From Thermoprotei archaeon (GTDB lineage: Archaea > Thermoproteota > Thermoprotei > QMSL01): a stretch of 32,456 nucleotides of DNA. The stretch spans positions 1 through 32,456 of the forward strand of contig QMSP01000023.1 in assembly GCA_003650925.1 (NCBI GenBank), in the 5' to 3' direction. Positions within the stretch are counted from its first letter, which is position 1. Each line of letters starts with the position of its first letter. Shown one piece after another: positions 22,651 to 30,900 of the stretch. The notes below the pieces were generated by a model. That model was not told the origin of the DNA and searched no databases. It saw only the letters and a program-made list of their open reading frames with translations. The translations under genes were made by a program, and so were the position numbers.

Positions 22651-24277
22651 TTTCCCTGACCCCCATCATGAGAAGACTTATCCTCTTGACATCAACTTCC
22701 TCATTCTTCATCACTCCCATTAAGCGTCCATCATACATCACTCCTATTCGATCGCTAAGCTCCATAACTTCATCCAAGTCCTCAGATACCAGCAGTATTG
22801 CAGCTCCACGCTCCTTCTCAGCGAGTAGTAACTTTCTGACCTGCTCAGTAGCTGCTACATCAAGGCCCATTGTTGGGTGAAAAGCAACAATGAGCCTAGG
22901 AGATTGACTTAGCTCTCGAGCAAGAACTACTCTCTGCATATTACCTCCTGAGAGGCATCTAACTCGCACATTAATGCTAGGGGTCTTTATCTCATATTTC
23001 TTAACTAGTTCTTCGCACCAGTGACTTATGTAGCTTCTGTTGAGCATTATTCTTCCAGAGAATGGATTTCTTCTGTAGTTTCTAAGGATAAGATTATCAG
23101 CTACACTTAGGTCTAAGACAAGGCCATATCTTACTCTATCCTCTGGTATGTATGCTACACCCATCTCAGCTATGGTCCTTGAGCCGCGATTAGTTACATC
23201 AACCCCCATAAGCCTTATCCTGCCCTTGAGAGCTCTTCTTAGACCAACTATAGCCTCCACAAGCTCTCTCTGGCCATTACCAGCTATGCCAGCTATGCCG
23301 AAGATCTCTCCTCTTCTTACGATAAAGCTCACGCCCTGCACTGCTAGCTCTCCTCTATCACCAAGAACATAGAGATCCTCTACTTCAAGAGCTATGTTAT
23401 TACCAGGATCTTCGCAGTGCTTACGCATGCGTGATAGGCTCCACTCAGAGATCATCTGGGGCACCTTTTCCTCTCCTAGCATCATCTTGATGAGAAGATG
23501 TGGATCAGCTTCAGAAGTGGGTATGGTGCCTATCTTCCTTCCTCTCCTCAGGACTGTTATCCTGTCGCTTACCTTCATTACCTCATTCAGCTTATGCGTT
23601 ATGAATATTATGGAGGCGCCTTCCTGGGCTAGATTCTTGATGGCTTCAAACAGATCCTCTCTTTCAAGAGGACTTAGAGATGTAGTTGGCTCATCTAATA
23701 TCAGTATTTTTGCCCCATACATGAGAACTCTCAGTATCTCCACCCTCTGCTTTTCACCTGCTGAAAGTTGCCATACCTTAGCCTTGGGATTAACTTTAAG
23801 ACCATACTTCTCAGAGTACTCCTTTATGAGCTCCTCTACTTTGGGGAGAGGATTTATTACAGAGGCCTGACGTAGGCCAAGGGCTATGTTCTCAGCTACT
23901 GTAAGTGAATCTATAAGCTTGGGGTATTGATGCACCATGCCTATGCCCATCGCTATAGCGTCTTTAGGAGATTTGAAGCGCACTTTCTTGCCATAAACAT
24001 ATATCTCTCCTTCATCAGGCTGGTGCACACCGTAGAGTATGCTGACAAGAGTGGTTTTACCAGCGCCATTCTCGCCGAGAAGAGCATGAACCTCTCCACA
24101 CTTTAGGTCAAAATCTATTCTATAATTGGCAATGACACCAGGGAACTTCTTAGTTATACCCTTCATGAGTACAACAACTTCTCCCTTATTCACATGATCA
24201 AGAAGAGTTCTAGCCTTAATATATGATCGTGAAGGAGAACGGCCACTATTAAAAAGAGGGATTTTTAGGGACTTCAT
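22613..24277 (-). CDS. Nucleoside ABC transporter ATPase, tandem domains (NupO/YufO-like)
   Basis: 554 residues with two ABC domains. Domain 1 has Walker A GENGAGKTT, Q-loop VHQYPKLIDSLTVAENIALG, signature LSAGEKQRVEIL and Walker B ILILDEPTTSL. Domain 2 has a degenerate Walker A (GIAGNGQRELVEAIVG), signature LSGGNMQRVVLARELSQSP and FHPTMGLD in place of Walker B, as in RbsA-type tandem ATPases where the second site is weak. About 37 residues precede the first domain, more than usual. The start ATG 24277 has GGAGGTG 8 nt upstream and lies 3 nt after the BMP gene stop. It powers uptake through the two permeases. Confidence 0.94.
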   Translation of the reverse strand: MKSLKIPLFNSGRSPSRSYIKARTLLDHVNKGEVVVLMKGITKKFPGVIANYRIDFDLKCGEVHALLGENGAGKTTLVSILYGVHQPDEGEIYVYGKKVRFKSPKDAIAMGIGMVHQYPKLIDSLTVAENIALGLRQASVINPLPKVEELIKEYSEKYGLKVNPKAKVWQLSAGEKQRVEILRVLMYGAKILILDEPTTSLSPLEREDLFEAIKNLAQEGASIIFITHKLNEVMKVSDRITVLRRGRKIGTIPTSEADPHLLIKMMLGEEKVPQMISEWSLSRMRKHCEDPGNNIALEVEDLYVLGDRGELAVQGVSFIVRRGEIFGIAGIAGNGQRELVEAIVGLRRALKGRIRLMGVDVTNRGSRTIAEMGVAYIPEDRVRYGLVLDLSVADNLILRNYRRNPFSGRIMLNRSYISHWCEELVKKYEIKTPSINVRVRCLSGGNMQRVVLARELSQSPRLIVAFHPTMGLDVAATEQVRKLLLAEKERGAAILLVSEDLDEVMELSDRIGVMYDGRLMGVMKNEEVDVKRISLLMMGVRESEVDKDKARKGV

Positions 24278-24280
24278 TAC

Positions 24281-25603
24281 CTAGGCACCTCCACCCTTTG
24301 GTATCTCACCAACCACGTTATCTACAAACCAGTCCATAGTCCATAGAGCATCATGTCCAAGACGTTCTCCAGGTGGCACTCTTAGATTGCCTTGCTGGTC
24401 ATATATGGGGCCTGTGAAGGGGTCGAATGTTGGGCTCTCCTCCATCATCTGAGCAAGCCTTATGAATACTAGGTCGTATACAGAGGGATTCTTTACCACG
24501 GTTCCATTGGGGAGCATAATTTCCTTCTCCACTATTATATTCTTGAGTACTGGTATGAACTTGGGGTTTATTGGGACTCCATAGTCACAGCCCAGCTCTA
24601 CAGCACCCTCTCTAAGCATCCACCAATAGTCAACGTTCTCCAGGTTGGTGTTCGTGTAGATGCCCAGCTTTATCTTCATCAGTATATCGGCATATATGAC
24701 CTCCCAGTGCACTAGCTGGCCACTAACACACACGTCAGGACCATACTTAAGCATGGGGCTGTAGTGGGCAAAGGCATAGACTGGTCTACCTTTCTCATAG
24801 TACTCTTGGCATACCTCTACTACGGTAGGAGTATCTTCAGTGAAGGCGAGAACATCGCAGCTATACTTGTTTATAAGAGTTTCAGCAAGCTCTCTAGCCT
24901 TAGTTGGATCATACCAAGCATGTATCCAGAGGACATAGACCTTAGCTTCTGGGTTAACCTCCTTAACGCCAAGAGCGAAGGCGTTTATGTGCCTTATGAC
25001 CTCAGGTGTTGGATGCGCAGCTACATAGCCTATATGTCCTGTCTTCGTAAGAGCTCCTGCTATGAGGCCGTTGAGATAGTATAGCTGATAGAACTCAGCG
25101 AAGTAAGTTCCCATGTTCTGTCGCCTTAGATATCCAGAGCAGTGGAAGAATATCACATCAGGATACTTCTCAGCTGCCTTGTAGGTTGCATCCATGAAGT
25201 CAAAGCTTGTGGCGAATATCACCTTATAGCCTTCAGCCACAAGCTTGTCTATCACCTGGAGACATTCAGCGCCACTAACCTTGGGCACAGCATAGGTCTC
25301 AAGCCAGTCCTTGAATACCTCAGCCACATAGCGTCTGCCTCTGTCGTGGCCATAGGTCCATCCATAGTCTTCAACTGGACCTACATAGATCCAAGCAGCC
25401 TTGATCTTCTCAGCAGGCGCTACCTCAGGAGGCTTTGCTTCTACTGCCGCTAGCCTCTTTGATAACTCAGCAACTTGGGCTCTAAGAGCCTCCACTTCTC
25501 CTCTTGCCTGATTCCAAGCTATGAACCATCCTCCTCCAAGGCCAGCTATGATACATATTATGGCTACGAGAGCTGTGAAGAGCGCGCCTTTGGGAGAGGC
25601 CAT
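24281..25603 (-). CDS. BMP/PnrA-family nucleoside-binding protein, membrane-tethered
   Basis: 440 residues. An N-terminal transmembrane helix (LFTALVAIICIIAGLGGGWFIAW) and a heptad-like coiled coil with Ala/Leu/Val repeats (about residues 35-56) precede the BMP domain. IKAAWIYVGPVEDYGWTYGHDRGRRYV is the ligand-site start typical of purine nucleoside receptors. VIFATSFDFMDATYKAAEKYPDVIFFHCSGY, GALTKTGHIGYVAAHPTPEVIRHINAFALGVKEVNPEA and VYVLWIHAWYDPTKARELAETLI follow. It would catch nucleosides outside the cell and deliver them to the permeases. The ligand is inferred from the family and from nearby nucleotide genes. GGGTGAGAT lies 3 nt before ATG 25603, close to the start. Confidence 0.9.
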   Translation of the reverse strand: MASPKGALFTALVAIICIIAGLGGGWFIAWNQARGEVEALRAQVAELSKRLAAVEAKPPEVAPAEKIKAAWIYVGPVEDYGWTYGHDRGRRYVAEVFKDWLETYAVPKVSGAECLQVIDKLVAEGYKVIFATSFDFMDATYKAAEKYPDVIFFHCSGYLRRQNMGTYFAEFYQLYYLNGLIAGALTKTGHIGYVAAHPTPEVIRHINAFALGVKEVNPEAKVYVLWIHAWYDPTKARELAETLINKYSCDVLAFTEDTPTVVEVCQEYYEKGRPVYAFAHYSPMLKYGPDVCVSGQLVHWEVIYADILMKIKLGIYTNTNLENVDYWWMLREGAVELGCDYGVPINPKFIPVLKNIIVEKEIMLPNGTVVKNPSVYDLVFIRLAQMMEESPTFDPFTGPIYDQQGNLRVPPGERLGHDALWTMDWFVDNVVGEIPKGGGA

Positions 25604-25653
25604 ACTATCTCACCCATGCTACTTATGACCCAGCGCTTTTATGTTGATAATGT

Positions 25654-25700
25654 TTAAAATATAAGGTTTTCTCTCTTTGACCTTAACATAAATATGTTAA
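25654..25700 (-). promoter_or_regulatory. Promoter and palindrome of the nucleoside importer operon
   Basis: The minus strand has TTATATTTTAA (25654-25664) as box A, with a start site expected near 25633. Nineteen bp upstream, TTAACAT-aaat-ATGTTAA (25683-25700) is a perfect inverted repeat with 7-bp arms, placed where an upstream regulator could touch TBP/TFB. The HTH-PRTase gene ends just upstream. Confidence 0.5.
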
Positions 25701-25712
25701 AGGAGGAGAGCA

Positions 25713-26423
25713 TCAGGACAGCTTAACTATCACGATCACTGGAACCTTCAGCTCACTCTCTAAGGCTCTAATACCATCATGTTTTCCTATTATAGCAAAG
25801 ACGCCTATTATCTCACATTCAGCTAGCCTACAGACATTAGCTAAAGCCCTAACCGTGCTGCCTGACCTTATCAGATCATCAGCTATAAGAACCCTATCTC
25901 CTTTCTTCAGCAGATATTTAGGCACATATATGTAGGTATACGTTCCAGAGGGGTAGACATGTTTAACCTCAATGAACTTGTCTACACCCACTTCTTTACG
26001 CTCTCTTGCAACAACTAAGAGAGCACCTATTTCATCAGCTATGAGAGTAGCTATAGGAATTCCATTAACCTCCTTAGTTAACACCTTCGTAACTCCTTTA
26101 TCGATGAAATATGTAGCAGCCACCTTAGCTACAGCCCTAAGCAGACGAGGATTTGATAGAAGCGACGTTACATCAACCACATTCTCCCTTACGTTTATGT
26201 ACTCTAGTATGATATTGCCTAGCCTCTTGCTCATAAGCTCAAGTATTTCTCTACACCTGTCAAGAGAAGGTATCACTTTGCCTGAAACATATCTACTCAA
26301 AGCCTGAGGAGAGAGCCTAAGGTCTCCAGACAGCTCCTCATAGGAGTACACCTCCTTAAGCGTTCTCAGCACCTCAATGGCTCGTAGCCTGAACTTGAGC
26401 TCATCATACTTGCTCAGCATCAT
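25713..26423 (-). CDS. HTH-PRTase transcription regulator (GfcR/PurR-like)
   Basis: 236 residues from ATG 26423. The N-terminal HTH (about residues 19-60: LRTLKEVYSYEELSGDLRLS then PQALSRYVSGKVIPSLDRC) resembles the Xre/winged type. The C-terminal type I phosphoribosyltransferase domain holds VLTKEVNGIPIATLIADEIGALLVVARE and the PRPP loop VLIADDLIRSGST (about 178-190, two acids then SGST). In haloarchaeal GfcR and bacterial PurR such proteins use the PRTase pocket as a sensor. Here a nucleoside importer follows 110 bp downstream and carAB lies upstream, so control of nucleotide genes by PRPP or a nucleotide is likely (inference). No ribosome-binding site precedes the ATG; it overlaps the TGA of the 44-codon ORF (TGATG), suggesting coupled translation. 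Confidence 0.85.
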   Translation of the reverse strand: MMLSKYDELKFRLRAIEVLRTLKEVYSYEELSGDLRLSPQALSRYVSGKVIPSLDRCREILELMSKRLGNIILEYINVRENVVDVTSLLSNPRLLRAVAKVAATYFIDKGVTKVLTKEVNGIPIATLIADEIGALLVVARERKEVGVDKFIEVKHVYPSGTYTYIYVPKYLLKKGDRVLIADDLIRSGSTVRALANVCRLAECEIIGVFAIIGKHDGIRALESELKVPVIVIVKLS

Positions 26424-26557
26424 CAATTACCATTAACAAAGTACCTAATAGACCTATCACTGAGAGATGAAGGTGGATATCCATGCTCGTTCCTTGAGAA
26501 GAGGCTATAGCTAAGCTGTACAACATATACTAAGGGGATGATGAGGGGCAGAAGCAT
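26423..26557 (-). CDS. Small 44-residue ORF upstream of the HTH-PRTase regulator
   Basis: ATG 26557 to TGA 26423-26425. The protein begins MLLPLIIPLVYVVQLSYSLF, one short hydrophobic segment, then a polar tail with NEHGYPPSSLSDRSIRYF. A strong box A at 26587-26596 predicts transcription from about 26566, only 9 nt before this ATG, so it would be read as a nearly leaderless mRNA. Its stop overlaps the ATG of the regulator (TGATG), which has no ribosome-binding site of its own. Layout, not similarity, supports it; I do not recognise the protein. It could be a membrane micropeptide or simply a translated leader that feeds ribosomes to the regulator. Confidence 0.45.
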   Translation of the reverse strand: MLLPLIIPLVYVVQLSYSLFSRNEHGYPPSSLSDRSIRYFVNGN

Positions 26558-26562
26558 TGGAT

Positions 26563-26596
26563 TGTACCTTTCTGTACCATAATGTTCCTTTTTATA
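26563..26596 (-). promoter_or_regulatory. Promoter with three 10-bp-phased repeats (operator)
   Basis: On the plus strand TGTACC, TGTACC and TGTTCC begin at 26563, 26573 and 26583, exactly one helical turn apart. The minus-strand box A TATAAAAAGG (26587-26596) touches the third copy, and the other two cover the expected start site near 26566. Repeats on one face of the helix between box A and start site are a typical archaeal repressor arrangement. The neighbouring HTH-PRTase protein is the natural candidate to bind here. Confidence 0.6.
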
Positions 26597-26623
26597 CTCT
26601 CAATACCATCATGACCCCATAAG

Positions 26624-26633
26624 ACTTATAAGG
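26624..26633 (+). promoter_or_regulatory. Box A of the kink-turn RNA candidate
   Basis: ACTTATAAGG on the plus strand. Its centre is about 26-28 bp from G26656, the first bases of the GC-rich structured stretch, and no plus-strand gene follows. Confidence 0.5.
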
Positions 26634-26654
26634 GGTAGCAATTTATGAGCTTAT

Positions 26655-26806
26655 TGGTGCCCCTCGGGTGGGTGAGGGGAGCAATGCTCCCGTAGCTTGC
26701 CCAAGGGAGACCGTGATGAACCTAACCGTGTCAGATATAGTTGATGAAGATACGGTTTAGGTGAACGGCATTCCATATGACCTGATGAGAGCTGGTCTAT
26801 GGGGAC
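26655..26806 (+). ncRNA. Candidate structured RNA with a canonical kink-turn
   Basis: This gene-free stretch is GC-rich in its first 60 bp and folds well as plus-strand RNA. CCCCTC/GAGGGG (26661-26665 region with 26674-26679) or GGGAGC/GCTCCC can form the 5' hairpin. Then CCGT (26711-26714) pairs with ACGG (26765-26768), GAT (26715-26717) is a 3-nt bulge, GA (26718-26719) faces GA (26763-26764), and ACCTA (26720-26724) pairs with TAGGT (26758-26762): C-stem, bulge, tandem sheared G-A pairs and NC-stem of a kink-turn, the L7Ae site. The stem goes on with CCGTGTC/GATACGG (26726-26732/26749-26755), whose G-U pair holds only on this strand. CCATA-t-GACC/GGTC-TATGG (26774-26783/26793-26801) is a final hairpin reaching the end of carA. 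It matches no RNA class I know. The 3' end is a guess. Confidence 0.5.
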
Positions 26807-27966
26807 TGACCTTTGCTTGCCACGAGCTTCACGAAGTAGTCAAATATCCATGAAGTGTCATTAGGACCAGGATATGCCTCGGGATGGAACTGAGTGGCTA
26901 TTATGGGTAGTTCCTCATGTCTAACCCCTTCAACTGTCTTGTCATCAGCATTAAGGAACCAGACTTTGAGGCCTGTTTCCTTAAGACTGACTGGATCGAC
27001 TGCATAGCCATGATTCTGAGAGGTTACATAACATCGCCTGGTGAGGAGGTCTATGCACGGCTTGTTCTGACCTCTATGTCCATATGGCAGCTTATATGTA
27101 TCGCCTCCAAGTGCAAGTGAGATTAATTGATTACCAAGGCATATGCCCAGGGTAGGTATCTTGTACTCAACAAGGTCCTTTATGCACTTTATGGTGCTCT
27201 TACATAGTTTGGGATCACCAGGCCCATTGCTCACTACAACGCCTATAGGATTGAATTCCATTATCTTGTCGGCAGGATAATCATACGGCACTCTGAGGAT
27301 TGAATAGCCTCTTCTAAGAAGGCTTCTGACTATGTTTAGCTTTACTCCACAATCTATAAGGACTACTAGACCCTTGTCATCATCAGCTTTGTGAAGTACG
27401 GGCTTCTTCACGCTTACCAGTTTAACAAAGTCTATCTGGTCATATCTAAGGCTTGACTCGAGCATTTGCCATAGAGCGTCTATGTCAGGCTCTTCCTCTC
27501 TTATATCGTACACCTTAAGCACCCCCATCATGACTCCCTTCTCTCTCAGCTTCTTAACTAGCCTTCTTGTATCTATACCATATATCCCAGGGACTTTCTC
27601 CTCATGGAGCCATTCATGAAGAATCTTCCTCGATGACCAGTGGCTAGGGCTCCAACAGACCTCATGTACTATGAGGCCACTCACTTGTATACTCCATGAC
27701 TCAAAGTGAACAGGAAGACCGAATTCATCGACCATAGCATAGCTTGGAACTCCATAGTTCCCTATGAGTGGATAGGTGAAGCACAGTATCTGGCCTTTGT
27801 AGGAAGGGTCTGTGAGAGCCTCTGGATAGCCTACCATCCCCGTTGTGAAGACAACCTCTCCTACTCTAGTACACTTGTATCCAAAGCCTTTTCCTGTGAA
27901 TAAGCTACCATCCTCTAGGAGAAGCACAGCCCTCCAATATCGAATGATCTCTTGCTTATCCACCAT
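26797..27966 (-). CDS. carA: Carbamoyl phosphate synthetase small (glutaminase) subunit
   Basis: 389 residues from ATG 27966. GGGGGTGATA directly precedes it, inside the end of carB, whereas an in-frame ATG at 27990 lacks a site. The N-terminal domain has AVLLLEDGSLFTGKGFG, VGEVVFTTGMVGYPEALTDPSYKGQIL and YGIDTRRLVKKLREKG. The class I glutaminase domain has VVVSNGPGDP, LGICLGNQLISLALGG (nucleophile Cys276) and the FHPEA catalytic His/Glu (361/363). It releases ammonia from glutamine and passes it to CarB for carbamoyl phosphate, used for pyrimidines and arginine. It follows carB with an 11-bp overlap, so it is translated from the same mRNA. Confidence 0.96.
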   Translation of the reverse strand: MVDKQEIIRYWRAVLLLEDGSLFTGKGFGYKCTRVGEVVFTTGMVGYPEALTDPSYKGQILCFTYPLIGNYGVPSYAMVDEFGLPVHFESWSIQVSGLIVHEVCWSPSHWSSRKILHEWLHEEKVPGIYGIDTRRLVKKLREKGVMMGVLKVYDIREEEPDIDALWQMLESSLRYDQIDFVKLVSVKKPVLHKADDDKGLVVLIDCGVKLNIVRSLLRRGYSILRVPYDYPADKIMEFNPIGVVVSNGPGDPKLCKSTIKCIKDLVEYKIPTLGICLGNQLISLALGGDTYKLPYGHRGQNKPCIDLLTRRCYVTSQNHGYAVDPVSLKETGLKVWFLNADDKTVEGVRHEELPIIATQFHPEAYPGPNDTSWIFDYFVKLVASKGQSP

Positions 27967-30900
27967 TATCACCCCCACGATATTCATCAAGAGATCTGAT
28001 GGATAGCCTACCTCCCTTCATGTAGTAGGCCATTGATCTCACGAGGAGTATGGCAAGCCTTGGGTTCAATACCAGAGGTACATTGAAGTCTGCACAAGCT
28101 CTCCTTATCTCATAGTCTCTCATATCATCTGAGTTGTTCTTTGAAAGGACGAGAACAAGGCCTATGAGACCTTCTTTAATCATTCTAGTATATTCTTGTA
28201 TAAGCTCTTCCTCATGAGGATTCAAGTGAAGTACCTCATATCCAAGCGAATTCAGGAGGATGGTTAATTCCTTAACTAGAGGGCTATGCTCTCCTACTAT
28301 GAGAATATTTTGCTCTTGAGAGGGTACCTTATTGGGAGGCACAGCTAGCCAAGCTTTAATAAAGGCATCATAGAGGTTGGCTCCCAGCGATGCCACCTCT
28401 CCTGTTGATCTCATCTCCACCCCTAGCTCTGGATAAGCACCCCTTAATCTAGTCCATGAGAACTGAGGACATTTGACTCCATAGTGTCTAGCAGGCGGCT
28501 CATAGATGAGGACATCATCAGGGAGGGGAAGCTTGCCCTTCATTAGGACATGAGCTGTAAGCTCCATCAAGTTCACTCCCTTAACTTTAGATACAAAGGG
28601 CATAGACCTTGAAGCCCTTAGGTTACACTCGATTACATAGACCTCATTGTCTTTCACCAGATATTGTATGTTGACTGGACCTTTTACTTTAAGAGCTGTG
28701 CATATCAAGTAAGTATATCTCCTAACTTTGTCTATCACTTCCTTATCAAGGCTTATAGGAGGTATGACCATGGTTGCATCTCCTGAGTGGACACCAGCCT
28801 CCTCTATGTGCTCTATCACTGCGCCTATGAAAACTCTCTTTCCATCTGCAACCGCATCCACTTCAACTTCCTTCGCATTCTCCATGAACTTGCTTATCAC
28901 AAGGGGATGTTCTTCTGATAATCTCTCAAGCTTCCTCAAGTACTCAAGCAGTTCATTAAGACTATGTATAACCCTCATGGCTGAGCCTGAGAGAACGTAG
29001 GAGGGTCGAACCATAACGGGAAAGCCTACCTTCTTGCAGAAGTCTACCACCTCGCTTACACTAGAGCATTCAGCCCAAGGAGGCTGAGGTATCTTAAGTT
29101 TGTCTAGGAGCAGGCTGAACTTGCGCCTGTCCTCAGCCATGTCAACTGAACTACCTTGAGTACCCAGGATTTTAACACCATGCCTCTCAAGGAGGGGGGC
29201 GAGGTTATTCGCTATTTGGCCTCCTACACAGGTGATAACGCCGAGAGGCTTCTCTTTCTCGTATATGTCAAGGACTTTTTCAAGAGTTAGCTCCTCAAAG
29301 TATAGCTTGTCATTGACATCCCAGTCAGTTGATACAGTCTCTGGGTTGTAGTTTATCACAATGACCTCATCCACACCCATCTTCTTAAGGGCCCAGGCCA
29401 ACTCTACTACACACCAGTCGAATTCAACAGAGACGCCTATCCTGAAGACGCCAGCTCCTAGCACTATAACTTTTCTTTTCCTAGTGGTGAAGTCTACATC
29501 ATCTTCATCACCACCATAAGTCACGTAGAGGTAATTCGTCACTGATGGCCACTCAGCGGCTAACGTATCGATCCTCTTCACTACTGGTAGGATACCTTTC
29601 ATCTTTCTAAAGCGTCTTACCATGTCCTCACTCCATCCAAGACAATGGGCAATTTGCCTATCAGAGAAGCCTAGCCTCTTGGCCTCTCTTATTAGTTCAG
29701 CGAGCTCATCCTCATTAGCCCCTCTTGAAGCAGCTTCCTTGAGCAGCTTTTTCATGTCGACTATGTTCTTGATTTTATACAAATACCATGGGTCGATGCC
29801 TGTAAGCTCATATACGATGTCTATTGAAGCACCTAGCTCAACAGCTCTAGCTATTTTAAATATCCTGTCAGGAGTTATCCTCCTCAACTGCCTTAATATT
29901 TCATCAAGGTTATCCTCCTCATCTTCATCATTACATACAAGACCTTCCTTGCCTATGTCAAGCATCCTAATGGCCTTCTGGAGGGCCTCCTCAAAGCATC
30001 GTCCTATGGCCATGACCTCTCCTATGCTTCGCATCTCTGTTCCTATCTCCCAACGAACTCTTCTGAACTTCTGAAAATCCCATCTAGGCATCTTGACAAC
30101 CACGTAGTCCAGGGCAGGCTCAAAGTGAGCAGATGTTACTCCAGTGACTTTGTTTATGAGCTCAGGTAGGGTATAGCCAAGAGCTAGCTTAGCAGCTATA
30201 TAGGCTAGAGGATAACCTGTAGCCTTGCTAGCCAAGGCTGAAGAACGAGACATCCTAGGGTTTGTCTCTATTACATAGTACTCCTCCGACCTTGGGTTTA
30301 GTGCCAGCTGAACATTACACTCACCAATGACACCCACAGCCTCAGCCACAGCTAGGGAGGCATCTCTTAGCATCTGATACTCACGATTGGTTAGCGTCTG
30401 AGAAGGAGCTACTACAATCGAGTCACCTGTGTGAATGCCCATGGGGTCAACATTTTCAAGGCATGCCACAGCCACTGAGTTGCCCTTATGGTCTCTAACA
30501 ACTTCGAACTCTATCTCCTTCCAGTGATGGAAATACTTCTCGACGAGAACCTGTCTTATAGGCGACTGGGCTAGAGCTTTCTCAACTAAAGCTACAAGCT
30601 CATCCTCAGAGAAGGCTACTGAAGAGCCTGCCCCGCCTAGATTAAAGGCTACTCTCAACATGACAGGATAGCCTATCTCCTTAGCAGCCTCAAGTGCTTC
30701 ATCGACTGAAGATACTGCTTTAGAGGGGGGTACAGGGATGTTGTTGTTCATCATGGTTTTCCTGAAGAGGTCTCTATTAGAAGCTCTGATTATGCCTTCT
30801 ACGGGCGTTCCAAGAACCTTGACACCATATCGCTGAAGGACACCTCGTCTATACAGCTCTACCCCACAATTAAGAGCAGTCTGACCGCCAAATCCAAGCA

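Noticed and set aside
26709-26790. C/D box guide RNA (GTGATGA and TTGATGA look like C and C' boxes)
   Set aside because: No CTGA D or D' box sits at the right distance; TCAGA and GGTGA are not D boxes. The first TGATGA is better explained as one strand of a kink-turn closed by TGA on the other side.
26780-26806. Hammerhead ribozyme (CTGATGAG core)
   Set aside because: The required GAAA box and the third helix with a cleavage site are missing nearby.
27967-27990. Eight extra N-terminal residues for carA from ATG 27990
   Set aside because: No ribosome-binding site there, while GGGGGTGATA directly precedes ATG 27966.
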